64,000 nt of DNA from Myxococcaceae bacterium JPH2 (lineage in GTDB: Bacteria; Myxococcota; Myxococcia; Myxococcales; Myxococcaceae), in NCBI GenBank assembly GCA_016458225.1, contig JAEMGR010000032.1, positions 50,020 through 114,019 of the forward strand. The letters run 5' to 3'. The translations under genes and the position numbers were made by a program. The notes under the pieces were generated by a model, which made no database searches, was not told the origin of the DNA, and saw only the letters and a program-made list of their open reading frames with translations. Positions 35,686 through 44,453 of the stretch are shown piece after piece. The first letter of the stretch is position 1, and each line of letters begins with the position of its first letter.

Positions 35686-36194
35686 AGCACCTGGGAATCG
35701 CGGCGGGGCTCCTGCTCCTGTTGGGGAGCGTGGGTTGTGCGACGCCGCACCTCACCGTCAACGTCAAGGCACCGCCGGGCACCAACCAGGGGCGACCGCT
35801 CTACATGGTCATCCGCTCGGTCGTCACCAAGACGTACCTGTCGGAGGGCTACGGCGACGTCGCCGCCAAGGTCATCACCCCGGACGAGTCGGTGCTGCAG
35901 ACGGCGGTGGTCTACCCGAGCCGCTCGACGCAGGTGCGCGTGAAGCTGCCGCCCGAGAAGGCCGTGGCGGTCAGCTTCCTCTTCACCACGCCCAATGGCG
36001 CGTGGCAGGCGCTGCTGGACACGCCGGTGCCGGACTCCATCGACATCGAGTTGCAAGAGAGCCGCATCCGGACGGACATTCCGTTGCCGCTGTCGGTCCC
36101 GGACATGCCCGCCGCGCCCGCGCTTCCTGCGGCGCCCGCCGCGCCGGCGGCTCCCGTGCCTCCGGCCGCGCCCAAGTTCGCGGCACCGAAGTAG
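35682..36194 (+). CDS. tssJ: type VI secretion outer-membrane lipoprotein TssJ
   Basis: A 170-residue lipoprotein with a clean signal sequence and lipobox GSVGC (Cys19). The TssJ domain follows: NVKAPPGTNQGRPLYMVIRSV, the L1-loop region and a beta sandwich. The last 40 residues are an Ala/Pro-rich tail. TssJ sits in the outer membrane and binds the periplasmic end of TssM. Its ATG overlaps the tssM stop. It ends the + strand cluster and converges on the coiled-coil gene with 10 bases between them. Confidence 0.9.
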   Translation: MKHLGIAAGLLLLLGSVGCATPHLTVNVKAPPGTNQGRPLYMVIRSVVTKTYLSEGYGDVAAKVITPDESVLQTAVVYPSRSTQVRVKLPPEKAVAVSFLFTTPNGAWQALLDTPVPDSIDIELQESRIRTDIPLPLSVPDMPAAPALPAAPAAPAAPVPPAAPKFAAPK

Positions 36195-36204
36195 CTGACT
36201 CCTC

Positions 36205-38331
36205 TCAGCGCACCAGGGCCGCGAGCTGCGTGCCGAGCGCATTCAGCGCCGCGGTCGCGCTGGCTTGCACCACAGTCACAGGCTGGGCCAGCAGCGTGCC
36301 GGATTGGAGCTGGGCCGCGATGGCGTCGAAGGGAGAGAAGAGCTGGGGCTTGGACGCGGTGGCTCGGCTCGACACGGCGTTCACCTGCGCGACGGCGCCA
36401 TCCCGGGTCGCGTCCGCGCGCTGTTGGAACGCGGCGAGGGCCTGGTCGATGGGCGCTGTCATCGCCGTCTCCGCGCGGGTGCGGGCCTGCTTCAGCGCGT
36501 TCAGGCCCTGTGTGATGGTGGCCTTCGTCGAGTCCACGCCCGTGGCGAGCTGCGCGCGCGTGGCGGACACCTGTCCCTCGGCCGAGGTCCGTGCCGCCTT
36601 CATGGGCGTCACCGCGGCCTGAAGGCCCGAGGTCACCTGTGCATCCAGCGCGGACAGCCGCTGCGGCACCTGCGTCTTCAGCGGATCCACGCGCGCGGCC
36701 ACTTGCTGCTTGAGGGCCTGAATCTGTTGCACGCCCTGCTCCTTCGCCGCGCCAATCTGGGTGACGCCCGTCGCCACCACCTGGGAAATCTGGGTGGAGG
36801 CCTGCTGGATGGTTTGCACGACGGACTGGGTGAGCGTGCCCATCTGCGCCACCACCTGCTGCTGCGCGGCGGTGACTTGCTGCTGGGCCTGCGTCTGTAC
36901 CGTATCCACCTGGGTGATGAGCTGCGTCTGCATCGACTGCATCTGCTGGCCCATCTGAGAGGTCACCGTGCCGAGCTGCGTGGTGATCTGCTTCACCACC
37001 TGCCCGATGGACGTCACGGCCGGAGTCACCAGCGGCTTGGGCAGGTTCTCCGCGGGGACGGCCTCCAAGAGCGAGATGGCGCGCGCGAGCAGCGCCTCCA
37101 GCGAGCCGGTGATCTGCTGGAAGAGGGCCTGGAGCTTCTCGAGTTGCTGCGGCAATACCTCGAAGAGCGCGAGCACCTGCTCCTTGAGCGCGGAGATCTG
37201 CGCCGTCAGCGAGTCGAGCGTGGCGGACGCGGCGTCGATGGCCTGCTGGAGCGGCGCGCGCAGCGTGGCGACGGCGTCGAGTGTGCCCTTCACCAACCCG
37301 TCGATGAGCGTCCCCACCTGCGTGATGAGCGCCTCGATGCGGACCTGGGCCTGCTCGATGATCTTCTCCACGGCTTCGAGCTGGGAGCGCACGGTGCCGA
37401 GCTGTCCGCCCAGCGTCTGGTTGAGCGTGTCCAGCGCGCCCTGTGCCTGCTTCTTCGCCGTGGCCAAGGCGCCGCCCACCGTCGTGTCCAGGGGCGTGAT
37501 GAGTCCGCTCGCGGCCCGTGATGCGCTGGCCACCTGCTCGCGCAGCGACTTGCGCTGCGTGTCGAGCAGCTTGGACTGCTGTTGATGCGTGGCCTGCGTG
37601 GACTTGCCCGCGGCGAGGACTTCCTTGCGCAATGCATCCAGGACACCCGTGGGCTCGGCCACCGTGGTGTCGAGCGTGGTGCCGAGCTGCGTCGCCTGGG
37701 CCTTCGCCGCGTCGCGAGTCCCGCCGATGCGCGTGAGGAGCGCCGCGACGGCGGAGTCTACCTGCGTCCCCGCTTGCTTCAGGTCTCCATCGAGCTGGGT
37801 GCGCGTCTGTTCGATGAGGGCCTTGCCTCGGGCCCGGCGTGCCGCGACCTCCGACGACGTGCCGCCCCGCGCCTTGAGCCGTGACTCCAGCTCCGTGTCA
37901 TAGGCTGTACAGCGCTGCGTCACCTGCTGCTGGAGCGCGGTGAGCTGCGCCTGAGAGCCCTGGCTGGACGTCCGGGCTGACTGCTCCAAGGCCTGAGTGC
38001 GCGAGGTCGCCTCGGCCTGGAGCGCGTCGAGGGGGGCACGGGCGCGAGTGGCCGCTGCCTTCAGCGCCTGCCCATGGGCATCCAGCTGGCCCGCGAACTG
38101 GGTGAAGCGCGACGACGGGTCCGCGAGCGTGAGGTCCGCGGCGTCAATCTGCGCGGTGAGCGCGGAGAGCTTCGTGTCCACCTCGGGCTTGAGCGCGGCG
38201 ATGAGAGCCGCGACGCCCCCCGCGAGGGACTCCACCTCGCCCCGAGAGGCCGTGATGCGCGGGGTGAGCCCCGAGCCGAAGGCCTCGACATCCGCCTTGA
38301 GTTTCGCGACCGTGGCACGCAGGTCGTTCAT
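36205..38331 (-). CDS. long coiled-coil protein linked to the second VgrG
   Basis: A 708-residue protein made almost wholly of Ala, Gln, Thr, Leu and Ser in heptad-like order, for example repeated blocks of QQVTAAQQQV, TQIGAAKEQGVQQI and TLDSLTAQISALKEQV. No signal peptide, membrane segment or enzyme motif is visible. It begins 31 bases after the stop of the second vgrG and appears co-transcribed with it. The Ala-rich tail of that VgrG resembles it in composition. It could be an extended effector, a structural filament or an adaptor carried by the spike; nothing in the sequence decides between these. Confidence 0.7.
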   Translation of the reverse strand: MNDLRATVAKLKADVEAFGSGLTPRITASRGEVESLAGGVAALIAALKPEVDTKLSALTAQIDAADLTLADPSSRFTQFAGQLDAHGQALKAAATRARAPLDALQAEATSRTQALEQSARTSSQGSQAQLTALQQQVTQRCTAYDTELESRLKARGGTSSEVAARRARGKALIEQTRTQLDGDLKQAGTQVDSAVAALLTRIGGTRDAAKAQATQLGTTLDTTVAEPTGVLDALRKEVLAAGKSTQATHQQQSKLLDTQRKSLREQVASASRAASGLITPLDTTVGGALATAKKQAQGALDTLNQTLGGQLGTVRSQLEAVEKIIEQAQVRIEALITQVGTLIDGLVKGTLDAVATLRAPLQQAIDAASATLDSLTAQISALKEQVLALFEVLPQQLEKLQALFQQITGSLEALLARAISLLEAVPAENLPKPLVTPAVTSIGQVVKQITTQLGTVTSQMGQQMQSMQTQLITQVDTVQTQAQQQVTAAQQQVVAQMGTLTQSVVQTIQQASTQISQVVATGVTQIGAAKEQGVQQIQALKQQVAARVDPLKTQVPQRLSALDAQVTSGLQAAVTPMKAARTSAEGQVSATRAQLATGVDSTKATITQGLNALKQARTRAETAMTAPIDQALAAFQQRADATRDGAVAQVNAVSSRATASKPQLFSPFDAIAAQLQSGTLLAQPVTVVQASATAALNALGTQLAALVR

Positions 38332-38362
38332 GGGTTTCTCCTGCCTCGACGGATGGGCTGGC

Positions 38363-40282
38363 TCATCGCAGCCCCGCGAGCGCGGCCTTCGCGTCGGCGG
38401 CGGCGCCCGCCAGCGCCCCCGTCTGGCTGGACACCTGATTCAGCGCGTCTTCGAGTTGCGCCTTGGACTCGGCGGCCTTGGCCTTCGCTTCGGACTCGGC
38501 GGTGGCGAGCACGGCGGAGGTCTCCGATGTGGCAGAGTTCAGCTTCGCGTTCACCGCCGAGGAGGCGCCACGGTAGGCGGCGGTCGCATCTCCGACCGCG
38601 CCGCTCACGCCCGCGCTCAGGTCGCCCTTCGCCGTCTCCACCTGCGGGGTGACGTCATACGTGGGCGTGGTCGGGGCGCCTCCGGGCTCCTCCTTCGTCT
38701 GGATGAGCAGACGCCCCTCGGAGATGCGGATGATCTCCGTGTCGTTGGCGTTCACCCGGCCCATGTTCCAGACGGGGTTTCCGTCCTGGTAGTCGTGGGT
38801 GATGGCCGTCTGATTGGTGCCGCGCTTGCCGAGGAGGAGTTGGTCGCCCTGGCTGTCTTGCGGCACGCGCGAGCCCTCGGCCCAGTCGAGGAAGCGGTGC
38901 AGCTCGGCGCGCTCGAAGTGCAGCGCGACCAGGGCGCGTTCGTTCTTGTAGGGCGGGAAGTAGAAGTGACCCGAGAAGGCGCCGGGTTCGGCCGGGACGC
39001 TCACGGTCTTGTTCCACAGCGGAATGGTGATGCGGTAGTTCGTGACGGAGGTCTTCGGGTCATCCACCTGGAGGTAGATGCGATCCGTGGCCTCGCCGCC
39101 CGGGCTGTGAATCTTCCCCTCGACGTAGATGGGATAGCGGGGCGGGCGGTACGTGGGGAGGCTCGGGGCGGTGTCCGCTTTCTGCTCCAGCAGGGTGGAG
39201 AGCGTGACGTCGTAGCCTTCGAGCAGGTCCTGCTGACCCTGGTGCTGTCCTTCGTCGATGCGAAGGCCTTCGAGCGCCAGCTCGCGCACGCGGAGGTCCT
39301 CGCCCTCACCGACGAGGTCGGGACTCCAGAGTCCGCCTTCCATGCGGAGCAGCACGCCGGGTTGCAAGGGCAGGGGAGGGAAGTCCTTGAACGACACGCG
39401 CACCTGCCGCTGGCGCAGGCGGAGGCGTCCCTTCTCCAGGGACTGTCGCTGCTCGGCCTCGGCGGCGATGGGGGTGCGCACGAGCATGTCGTGCTGGATG
39501 CCGGGCTCGGTCTGCGCCTGTTCGAGCGTGACGGTGGTGGGGCGCGTCGAGAAGCCATTGAGGACGCGGGTGGCGTGGCGGATGACCGGAGGCAGCTCCA
39601 CGTCTGCTCGCTCGACGTGGCGGCGACTGACGAGCGTGGACTTGCCCGTGGCCGTCTTCTTTTCGAGGAACGCGTAGCGGTCCTTGGCGCAGTCATAGGC
39701 GAGCACTCCGCCGCGCGTGTCCATGAACCAGATGACGAAGTCGTAGAAGCTCGCGGCCGGGTCGTCCTCGCCAATCCCCAGACAGATGAGCGCCTGCTTC
39801 GCTTCGAGCACGTCCCAGTCCAGGTCCAGCGCCATGCCTCCGGCCTTGTGGAGGTTGAGCAGCTCGGAGACCTTCTTGTCGGTGTGCAGCTCGATGGGCC
39901 GGTGCTGGCGCCACAGCACCTGCGCGCTGTCGGCGAACTCGATGTCATAGCGGCGGAAGGCGCGGCCCTCACCCTGCGCCGTGCCATGCTCCACGCCGGT
40001 GAGCCCTCGGGAGCGCGCAATCCCTTGGACGACGAGCGGCGTGGGCGGAGGGTCGTACACCCCGGCGACGGAGAAGCGGACTCGGAGCAGGTCCGGCTTG
40101 CTGAAGGCGAGGAAGAGCGGGGCGTCGGCCTTTTCCAACGAGGTCCAGAACCGCACCGTGCCCGTGAAGCCATAGGGCGAGAGGCGAAGGGAGAAGTGCT
40201 CCACCTGTCCACCGGGAATGGTGAAGGCCCTCTCCCCAAGGGTCAGCGTCAGCTCCAGCTTCAGCTTCTCCTGAAACGACAT
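38363..40282 (-). CDS. vgrG2: second VgrG-like spike protein with Ala-rich tail
   Basis: A 639-residue paralogue of the hub protein at 26888-28534. They share SFYDFV(I/L)W near residue 190, the YDVTLSTLLE-type strand region and the closing block GHFYFPPYKNERALVALHFERAELHRFLDW. It has no separate needle gene nearby. Instead, the last 100 residues form an Ala/Ser/Glu-rich helix (AESEAKAKAAESKAQ) that could trimerise as a coiled coil. The coiled-coil gene follows on the same strand. This pair is probably an alternative spike/cargo module of the same secretion system. Confidence 0.8.
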   Translation of the reverse strand: MSFQEKLKLELTLTLGERAFTIPGGQVEHFSLRLSPYGFTGTVRFWTSLEKADAPLFLAFSKPDLLRVRFSVAGVYDPPPTPLVVQGIARSRGLTGVEHGTAQGEGRAFRRYDIEFADSAQVLWRQHRPIELHTDKKVSELLNLHKAGGMALDLDWDVLEAKQALICLGIGEDDPAASFYDFVIWFMDTRGGVLAYDCAKDRYAFLEKKTATGKSTLVSRRHVERADVELPPVIRHATRVLNGFSTRPTTVTLEQAQTEPGIQHDMLVRTPIAAEAEQRQSLEKGRLRLRQRQVRVSFKDFPPLPLQPGVLLRMEGGLWSPDLVGEGEDLRVRELALEGLRIDEGQHQGQQDLLEGYDVTLSTLLEQKADTAPSLPTYRPPRYPIYVEGKIHSPGGEATDRIYLQVDDPKTSVTNYRITIPLWNKTVSVPAEPGAFSGHFYFPPYKNERALVALHFERAELHRFLDWAEGSRVPQDSQGDQLLLGKRGTNQTAITHDYQDGNPVWNMGRVNANDTEIIRISEGRLLIQTKEEPGGAPTTPTYDVTPQVETAKGDLSAGVSGAVGDATAAYRGASSAVNAKLNSATSETSAVLATAESEAKAKAAESKAQLEDALNQVSSQTGALAGAAADAKAALAGLR

Positions 40283-40327
40283 CCCGCCTCCGCGCGCCGC
40301 CCTCGGTCGGGCCAGGCGCGCGGCGCG

Positions 40328-40373
40328 GATGATAACTCGGCCTCTCTCCGTCCACGAGCAGACGCTTCATGGG
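40328..40373 (+). repeat. copy of the herA 3' end and downstream flank (piece 1)
   Basis: Bases 40328-40373 match 42219-42267, which cover the last codons of herA (PMKRLLVD and stop) and the bases after it. The shared core TCCACGAGCAGRCGCTTCAT differs at a single position, and GATGATA upstream is also shared. It lies in the gap upstream of vgrG2 and codes for nothing here. With piece 2 at 41021-41048 it is in the same order and orientation as in the intact gene. Confidence 0.75.
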
Positions 40374-40450
40374 CATGAGCCGCCTCGGCGGTGTCACCGG
40401 CGACAAGGCGGCCGAGGGCGCCCCGCAGCATCTCCAGACATGCGGAGCGT

Positions 40451-41020
40451 ATGATGAGTCAAGCCCTCTCCCTAATGGCTCCTGCTCGCCGTCCTGGCAT
40501 TCACTTGCGTCGTCTCCGCAGCCAGTCCTGTTCCCACCTACCAGACCCAGACGATCGAGGGCTGGACGGTTCGCATTGATGACCGCCTGTTCGCTGCGGC
40601 GAACAAGTCCCTGACGGACAAGGCGTTGGTGCTCCTGGCGGCGCAGCTCAAGGAGGTCGTCCGGCTCGTCCCGGCAGGTCCTGTGGCTCAGCTTCGCAAG
40701 GTGACGCTGTGGCTTTCGCCGCCCTATCCCAACGCACCGCAGGTGGGTCAGTACCACGCTGCCGAACCCTGGCTTCGCCGGAGTTGTCGCAACATGGCGA
40801 TGCTGAAGAGCATCGAGTTTTCAAACGTTCTCATCTTCGAGCAAGAGACCAGGCGGATGCCCATCTTCGTGCTGCACGAACTCAGTCACGCCTATCACGC
40901 CCGGGTGCTCGGCGAGCACGCCGGCATTTCGGCTGCGTATGCGCGAGCGCTCGCCAACAAGAGCTACGACTGCGTGGAGCGCCGGCGTGGGCCGGGGCAG
41001 CCCAACACCTTCGAGCGTGC
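40451..41020 (+). pseudogene. decayed secreted zinc metallopeptidase-like gene
   Basis: The frame ending near 41020 encodes SPVPTYQTQTIEGWTVRIDD, then LLAAQLKEVVRLVP, VTLWLSPPYP, and HELSHAYH at 40875-40898, the HExxH zinc signature. It begins with a perfect-looking signal core (WLLLAVLAFTCVVSAAS) that has no start codon: a TAA precedes it. An ATG at 40454 (MSQALSL) lies in another frame; removing one A from the AA at 40474-40475 would join the two. At the 3' end the coding sequence stops at PNTFERA and runs into a fragment of herA. It thus has a 5' frameshift and a 3' truncation. Confidence 0.7.
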
Positions 41021-41048
41021 TGAAGCTGCTGAACGAGACCAGGGCTTG
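41021..41048 (+). repeat. copy of a herA internal segment (piece 2)
   Basis: Twenty-eight bases are identical to 42297-42324, the herA codons for QALVSFSSF read on the - strand. In intact herA this segment is 30 bases from the terminal segment; here the two are 648 bases apart, with the metallopeptidase remnant between them. The match starts exactly where the metallopeptidase homology ends. Confidence 0.85.
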
Positions 41049-41071
41049 GCCAGCGCGCCTTCGCCGCCCTT

Positions 41072-42061
41072 TCAAAATGTCTCGAGGAAGGTCTTCATCT
41101 CGCGCAGCACCTCGTCATGGTTGGTGAGCCAGACGTAGTGCCGCGCGTGCTCGAGCTTGATGCCCTTCCAGTTCGGCATGCTCATCACGCTCAGCATTTC
41201 GGCGTCCCGCTGGATCGCCCTGGCGCTCAGGGCCCTCAACTTCTCCTGCACGGGAAGGTCCATTTGGGAGAAGCCAGGGAGGTCCTCCGGCCGCCCGGCC
41301 CGAGGCTGCTCCACGTAGAGGAAGAGCACGGCCGCCGTCACGGCCGCGAAGTCCACCTTCGAGAAACCCTTCATCACCCGCTCCTCCGCGTGCGGCCACT
41401 TGCGGCTGCGCAGGTAGTGCCCGGTCTTCGGATCGAACTCGTTCGTCTCGTCGATCTCGTGCGCGGGGAACGCTCCTCCGGCGTCACGCACGACTGCTGC
41501 GGCGAGCGCGGCGCGTGAGGCCACGTCCTCGGGCGCGGGCTCGCTCGGAGGAGGCATGGGCACGACCGAAAGGAGCTCCGCCAGCAGGTCACCGTTGGTC
41601 CTCACGTCCAGGTAGACCACCTTCTCCACGCGCTCCGGGTGATGGGTTGCCACCCAGGTGAGCTCTGGCCCGGCGGCGGAGTGGCCCACGAATGACGCCT
41701 TCGCGATTCCCAGCCCCTCCAGCACCCGGACGACGTCCTCGCCCAGGGTGGCAGTGTCGTAGCCCTGCTCGGGCCAGTTCGACGAGCCAAACCCCCGGCG
41801 GGTGACGGCATAGACGTGATGGGCCGCGGTGAACTCCGGCGCGAAGGTGTCGAACACGTGGCCCGTGTTGCCCAAGCCCGACAGGAAGACGAGCGCGGGC
41901 CCCTGGCCTCCGAAGTCGAGCAGCTCGAGCTCGACCCCCTCGGCCACCTTCACCCGCTTCACCTGATGCAACGCGCTGGAGTCGGCAGACGCCGGGACCG
42001 GGGCGGACTTCGTCGTCACGCAGGCGAATAGCGGCAAGCAGAGGAGGAGGAGTTTTCGCAT
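41072..42061 (-). CDS. alpha/beta hydrolase lipoprotein
   Basis: A 329-residue alpha/beta-fold hydrolase. The ATG at 42061 gives a signal peptide with lipobox LFAC (Cys14); a TTG at 42073 would add four residues. The oxyanion-hole region is FLSGLGNTGHVFD, the nucleophile Ser128 sits in GHSAAG, and the likely catalytic His is near the C-terminus in EHARHYVWLTNHDE. An acid residue is plausible in the strand after PGFSQMD. The best description is a secreted esterase/hydrolase of unknown substrate. It lies between the herA remnant and the intact herA, so it belongs to the rearranged accessory segment. Confidence 0.85.
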   Translation of the reverse strand: MRKLLLLCLPLFACVTTKSAPVPASADSSALHQVKRVKVAEGVELELLDFGGQGPALVFLSGLGNTGHVFDTFAPEFTAAHHVYAVTRRGFGSSNWPEQGYDTATLGEDVVRVLEGLGIAKASFVGHSAAGPELTWVATHHPERVEKVVYLDVRTNGDLLAELLSVVPMPPPSEPAPEDVASRAALAAAVVRDAGGAFPAHEIDETNEFDPKTGHYLRSRKWPHAEERVMKGFSKVDFAAVTAAVLFLYVEQPRAGRPEDLPGFSQMDLPVQEKLRALSARAIQRDAEMLSVMSMPNWKGIKLEHARHYVWLTNHDEVLREMKTFLETF

Positions 42062-42237
42062 GGGCTGACTCAACTACAGGAATGCGGAGACCACCAAGTA
42101 AGCCCATGGGTCACAGCTCACCGCGCCCCATCTGGACGGGGCGTGGATGAGCCACCTTCGAGGGGCGCGGTGGTGTCAGTCAGACAGAGCTGGACGGGAG
42201 CGCGCCGGTGCCGGGAGTGATGATAGACAGGCCCCTC

Positions 42238-44421
42238 TCAGTCCACGAGCAGGCGCTTCATGGGGGCGGGATCCACCGCGACGAGCAGCGGTCGGGTGAA
42301 GCTGCTGAACGAGACCAGGGCTTGACCTGGGGCCAATCGAGACACCCGGTTCCAAAGGCTCTCATCGATGCCACCCACGGTCTTCTTCAGCCGGGAGATG
42401 ACGCCGATGTCGGTCATCTTGTGGATGACGAACTGGTTGATGAGCCCTAACACCTCGTCGGGGAGGTGCTGCGGCAGTTGCGTCACGAAGACGAGCCCCA
42501 GCCAGCGTTTGCGCCCGCGTTTGGCGATGTTCGCCACTTGCTCGAAGAGATTCTGCATCTGCGTCGTGACGCGGCTGTGGGAGAGGAACTCGTGGGCCTC
42601 CTCGATGATGAGGAGCACGGGGGTGACGGGAGTGTCCTGCGCTTGCGAGCGTTCGTAGCTCTCCTCCTGGGCATCCTGGACGCCGCGCAAGAGGTCAGCG
42701 ATGACGAGGTTGTTGAGCTGGGGCGACTCCGTGTCGGACAAGTCGATGATGGACACGCGCCCGGGCTGAATCAGGGCGTCGTAGTTCACGCCCGAGTTGC
42801 CCGTGTCGAAGAGCTTCACCCGGTGCAGGCGGTGGAGCTTTCCCGCCAGGGCCTTCCAACTGATTTCATTCCGGCTGGGCTGCGCCCTCACCCGTGCCAT
42901 GACTTTGTGCGACGCGGTGCGGAACTCGCTGTAGAGCACGAGCCCCGGTGCGCGCGCCGGGGTGTCTTCTTCAGGCGCTGGCGCGTCGTCCGCTTCGAGG
43001 CCGTCCAAGAGCGAGCCCTGCTTGCGCGCCGAACCGCGAGCGCGGGACGTGCCCTCCGCGCGGCCTTCGGCGCTGAGGCTGTGGATGTAGACGCTGACCA
43101 CGTCCAGGAGATGCTGGAGCGTCATGTGCGGATAGCCCGCGGTGTGCTCGTCCAGTTCAAGCGCCTGCCTGAGGGTCTTGGGGTCATGGGGCTTGGGGAA
43201 GATGCCGAAGTCCCCCAAGAGGAGCTTCGTGACGTCGTAGGCCCGGATGAAGCGTTCCAACTGCGCCTCGGAGAGGTCGAGGATCTCCGCCACCGCGTAC
43301 GGCGACAGGCGCGAGAACTGGAGCGAGAACGGGTGCAGGTTCCGATGCCGCGGGTTGCGACTCTTCCGCCCGTGCACGTGATGGATGTGGAGGTCTCGCA
43401 CGCCCTCGGGAGTCTGTCCTCTCCGGCGCAGTGCCTCCTTCATCGCGGGGTGGTCCGCGGGCTCATCCACATGCGTGTACTCGCCCTCCACGTCGAACAC
43501 GATGGTCGCGATGCCCGCGGCCTGGGCCCGGTGGATGAGGGTTGCGACCGTGGTGGACTTGCCGCCGCCCGTCGTCCCGAGGATGCCGGTGTGGCGAGGG
43601 AAGAGCGCCTTGTCCCGGGGATTCAGCCGGGCCTCCATCCGCTCGTAGCCGACCACGCGCCCCAGGCACAGGTCGCCGCCCACGCCGAGCACGCGCGCGC
43701 TCTCCGCTTCGTCGAGCAGGAACACGGGGCTCTGCGGCTGTGGACGGAAGCGCGGTGGCTCGAGCGCGCCCTCCACCTCCTCGCCCAACACCTCCACCTC
43801 CGCGCGGCCGTGGAAGTCGAAGGTGTAGTCGAGCTTCTTGCCCTGCGTCACCACGCCCACCGCCATGCTCGAATTGGCGGGGACCGCGTTGGGTTCCGCG
43901 AACGGACCCCGTACCACGATGCCCAGATACGTGCGCCCATCCGCCCGTGACTGGATGCGCACGAGCGACTGGGAGGCGAGCTTGGGAACATCCTCGCGGG
44001 TGATGAGCAGCGTGACGTGATTGTCGTCGCTCCCGGCCGTGTCGAAGTGCGTGAAGGCCACGGCCTTCTCCAGCTCCGGGTCGAGTCGCGCGGCCTCTTG
44101 CGCCTGTACCTTCACTTCCTGGAGCGCTTGGAGGGCGTCGGGAGGTGTGGGGCGGACCAGGGGCGCGCGCGCCGAGGGGGGGCGGACATTCGCGCGAGGC
44201 GGGGCCTCCTGCACGGGTGGGGGAGGCCGCGCGGGTTCGCCGCGTGGGCCGCCCGCGCCGGGGGGGAAGGGAGGCCGGCTCACCGTTGCGGTCGAGGTCC
44301 GAGGCGCGGACCTCGATGCGCCATAAGGACTGGGGCCCTCGTCCACGGGCGAGGCACGCATCGCGCCACCGCGCGCCATGGGAACCCCCTGGCCTTGTGA
44401 TGCCTTGCCATCATCCGCCAT
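42238..44421 (-). CDS. herA: HerA-like DNA translocase/helicase (DUF87 ATPase)
   Basis: A 727-residue hexameric FtsK/HerA-type ATPase. The ATG at 44421 has a strong GGGGGGAAG upstream. Residues 1-110 are Pro/Arg-rich and probably disordered; a HAS-barrel-like beta domain follows (about 125-240), then the ATPase with Walker A GTTGGGKST (282-290), Walker B LLIIEEAH (Glu607/Glu608), and a sensor/arginine region (FVTQLPQHLPDEVL). HerA proteins pump DNA and partner with NurA nucleases in end resection, and with several effectors in phage-defence systems. It is the last gene of a five-gene operon. Pieces of its 3' end are duplicated at 40328 and 41021. Confidence 0.92.
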   Translation of the reverse strand: MADDGKASQGQGVPMARGGAMRASPVDEGPSPYGASRSAPRTSTATVSRPPFPPGAGGPRGEPARPPPPVQEAPPRANVRPPSARAPLVRPTPPDALQALQEVKVQAQEAARLDPELEKAVAFTHFDTAGSDDNHVTLLITREDVPKLASQSLVRIQSRADGRTYLGIVVRGPFAEPNAVPANSSMAVGVVTQGKKLDYTFDFHGRAEVEVLGEEVEGALEPPRFRPQPQSPVFLLDEAESARVLGVGGDLCLGRVVGYERMEARLNPRDKALFPRHTGILGTTGGGKSTTVATLIHRAQAAGIATIVFDVEGEYTHVDEPADHPAMKEALRRRGQTPEGVRDLHIHHVHGRKSRNPRHRNLHPFSLQFSRLSPYAVAEILDLSEAQLERFIRAYDVTKLLLGDFGIFPKPHDPKTLRQALELDEHTAGYPHMTLQHLLDVVSVYIHSLSAEGRAEGTSRARGSARKQGSLLDGLEADDAPAPEEDTPARAPGLVLYSEFRTASHKVMARVRAQPSRNEISWKALAGKLHRLHRVKLFDTGNSGVNYDALIQPGRVSIIDLSDTESPQLNNLVIADLLRGVQDAQEESYERSQAQDTPVTPVLLIIEEAHEFLSHSRVTTQMQNLFEQVANIAKRGRKRWLGLVFVTQLPQHLPDEVLGLINQFVIHKMTDIGVISRLKKTVGGIDESLWNRVSRLAPGQALVSFSSFTRPLLVAVDPAPMKRLLVD

Positions 44422-44453
44422 GACACTTCCCCCCTGAAGACTGCGTGGACTGA

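Noticed and set aside
36205..38331. Reading the coiled-coil gene as a chemotaxis receptor or tail-fibre protein
   Set aside because: There is no transmembrane pair, HAMP domain, signalling hairpin motif or phage-fibre repeat; only heptad composition supports any label.
42124..42143. CGCCCC/GGGGCG stem between herA and the alpha/beta hydrolase as a terminator
   Set aside because: A 6-bp stem with an 8-base loop in very GC-rich DNA is expected by chance and is not close to either stop codon.
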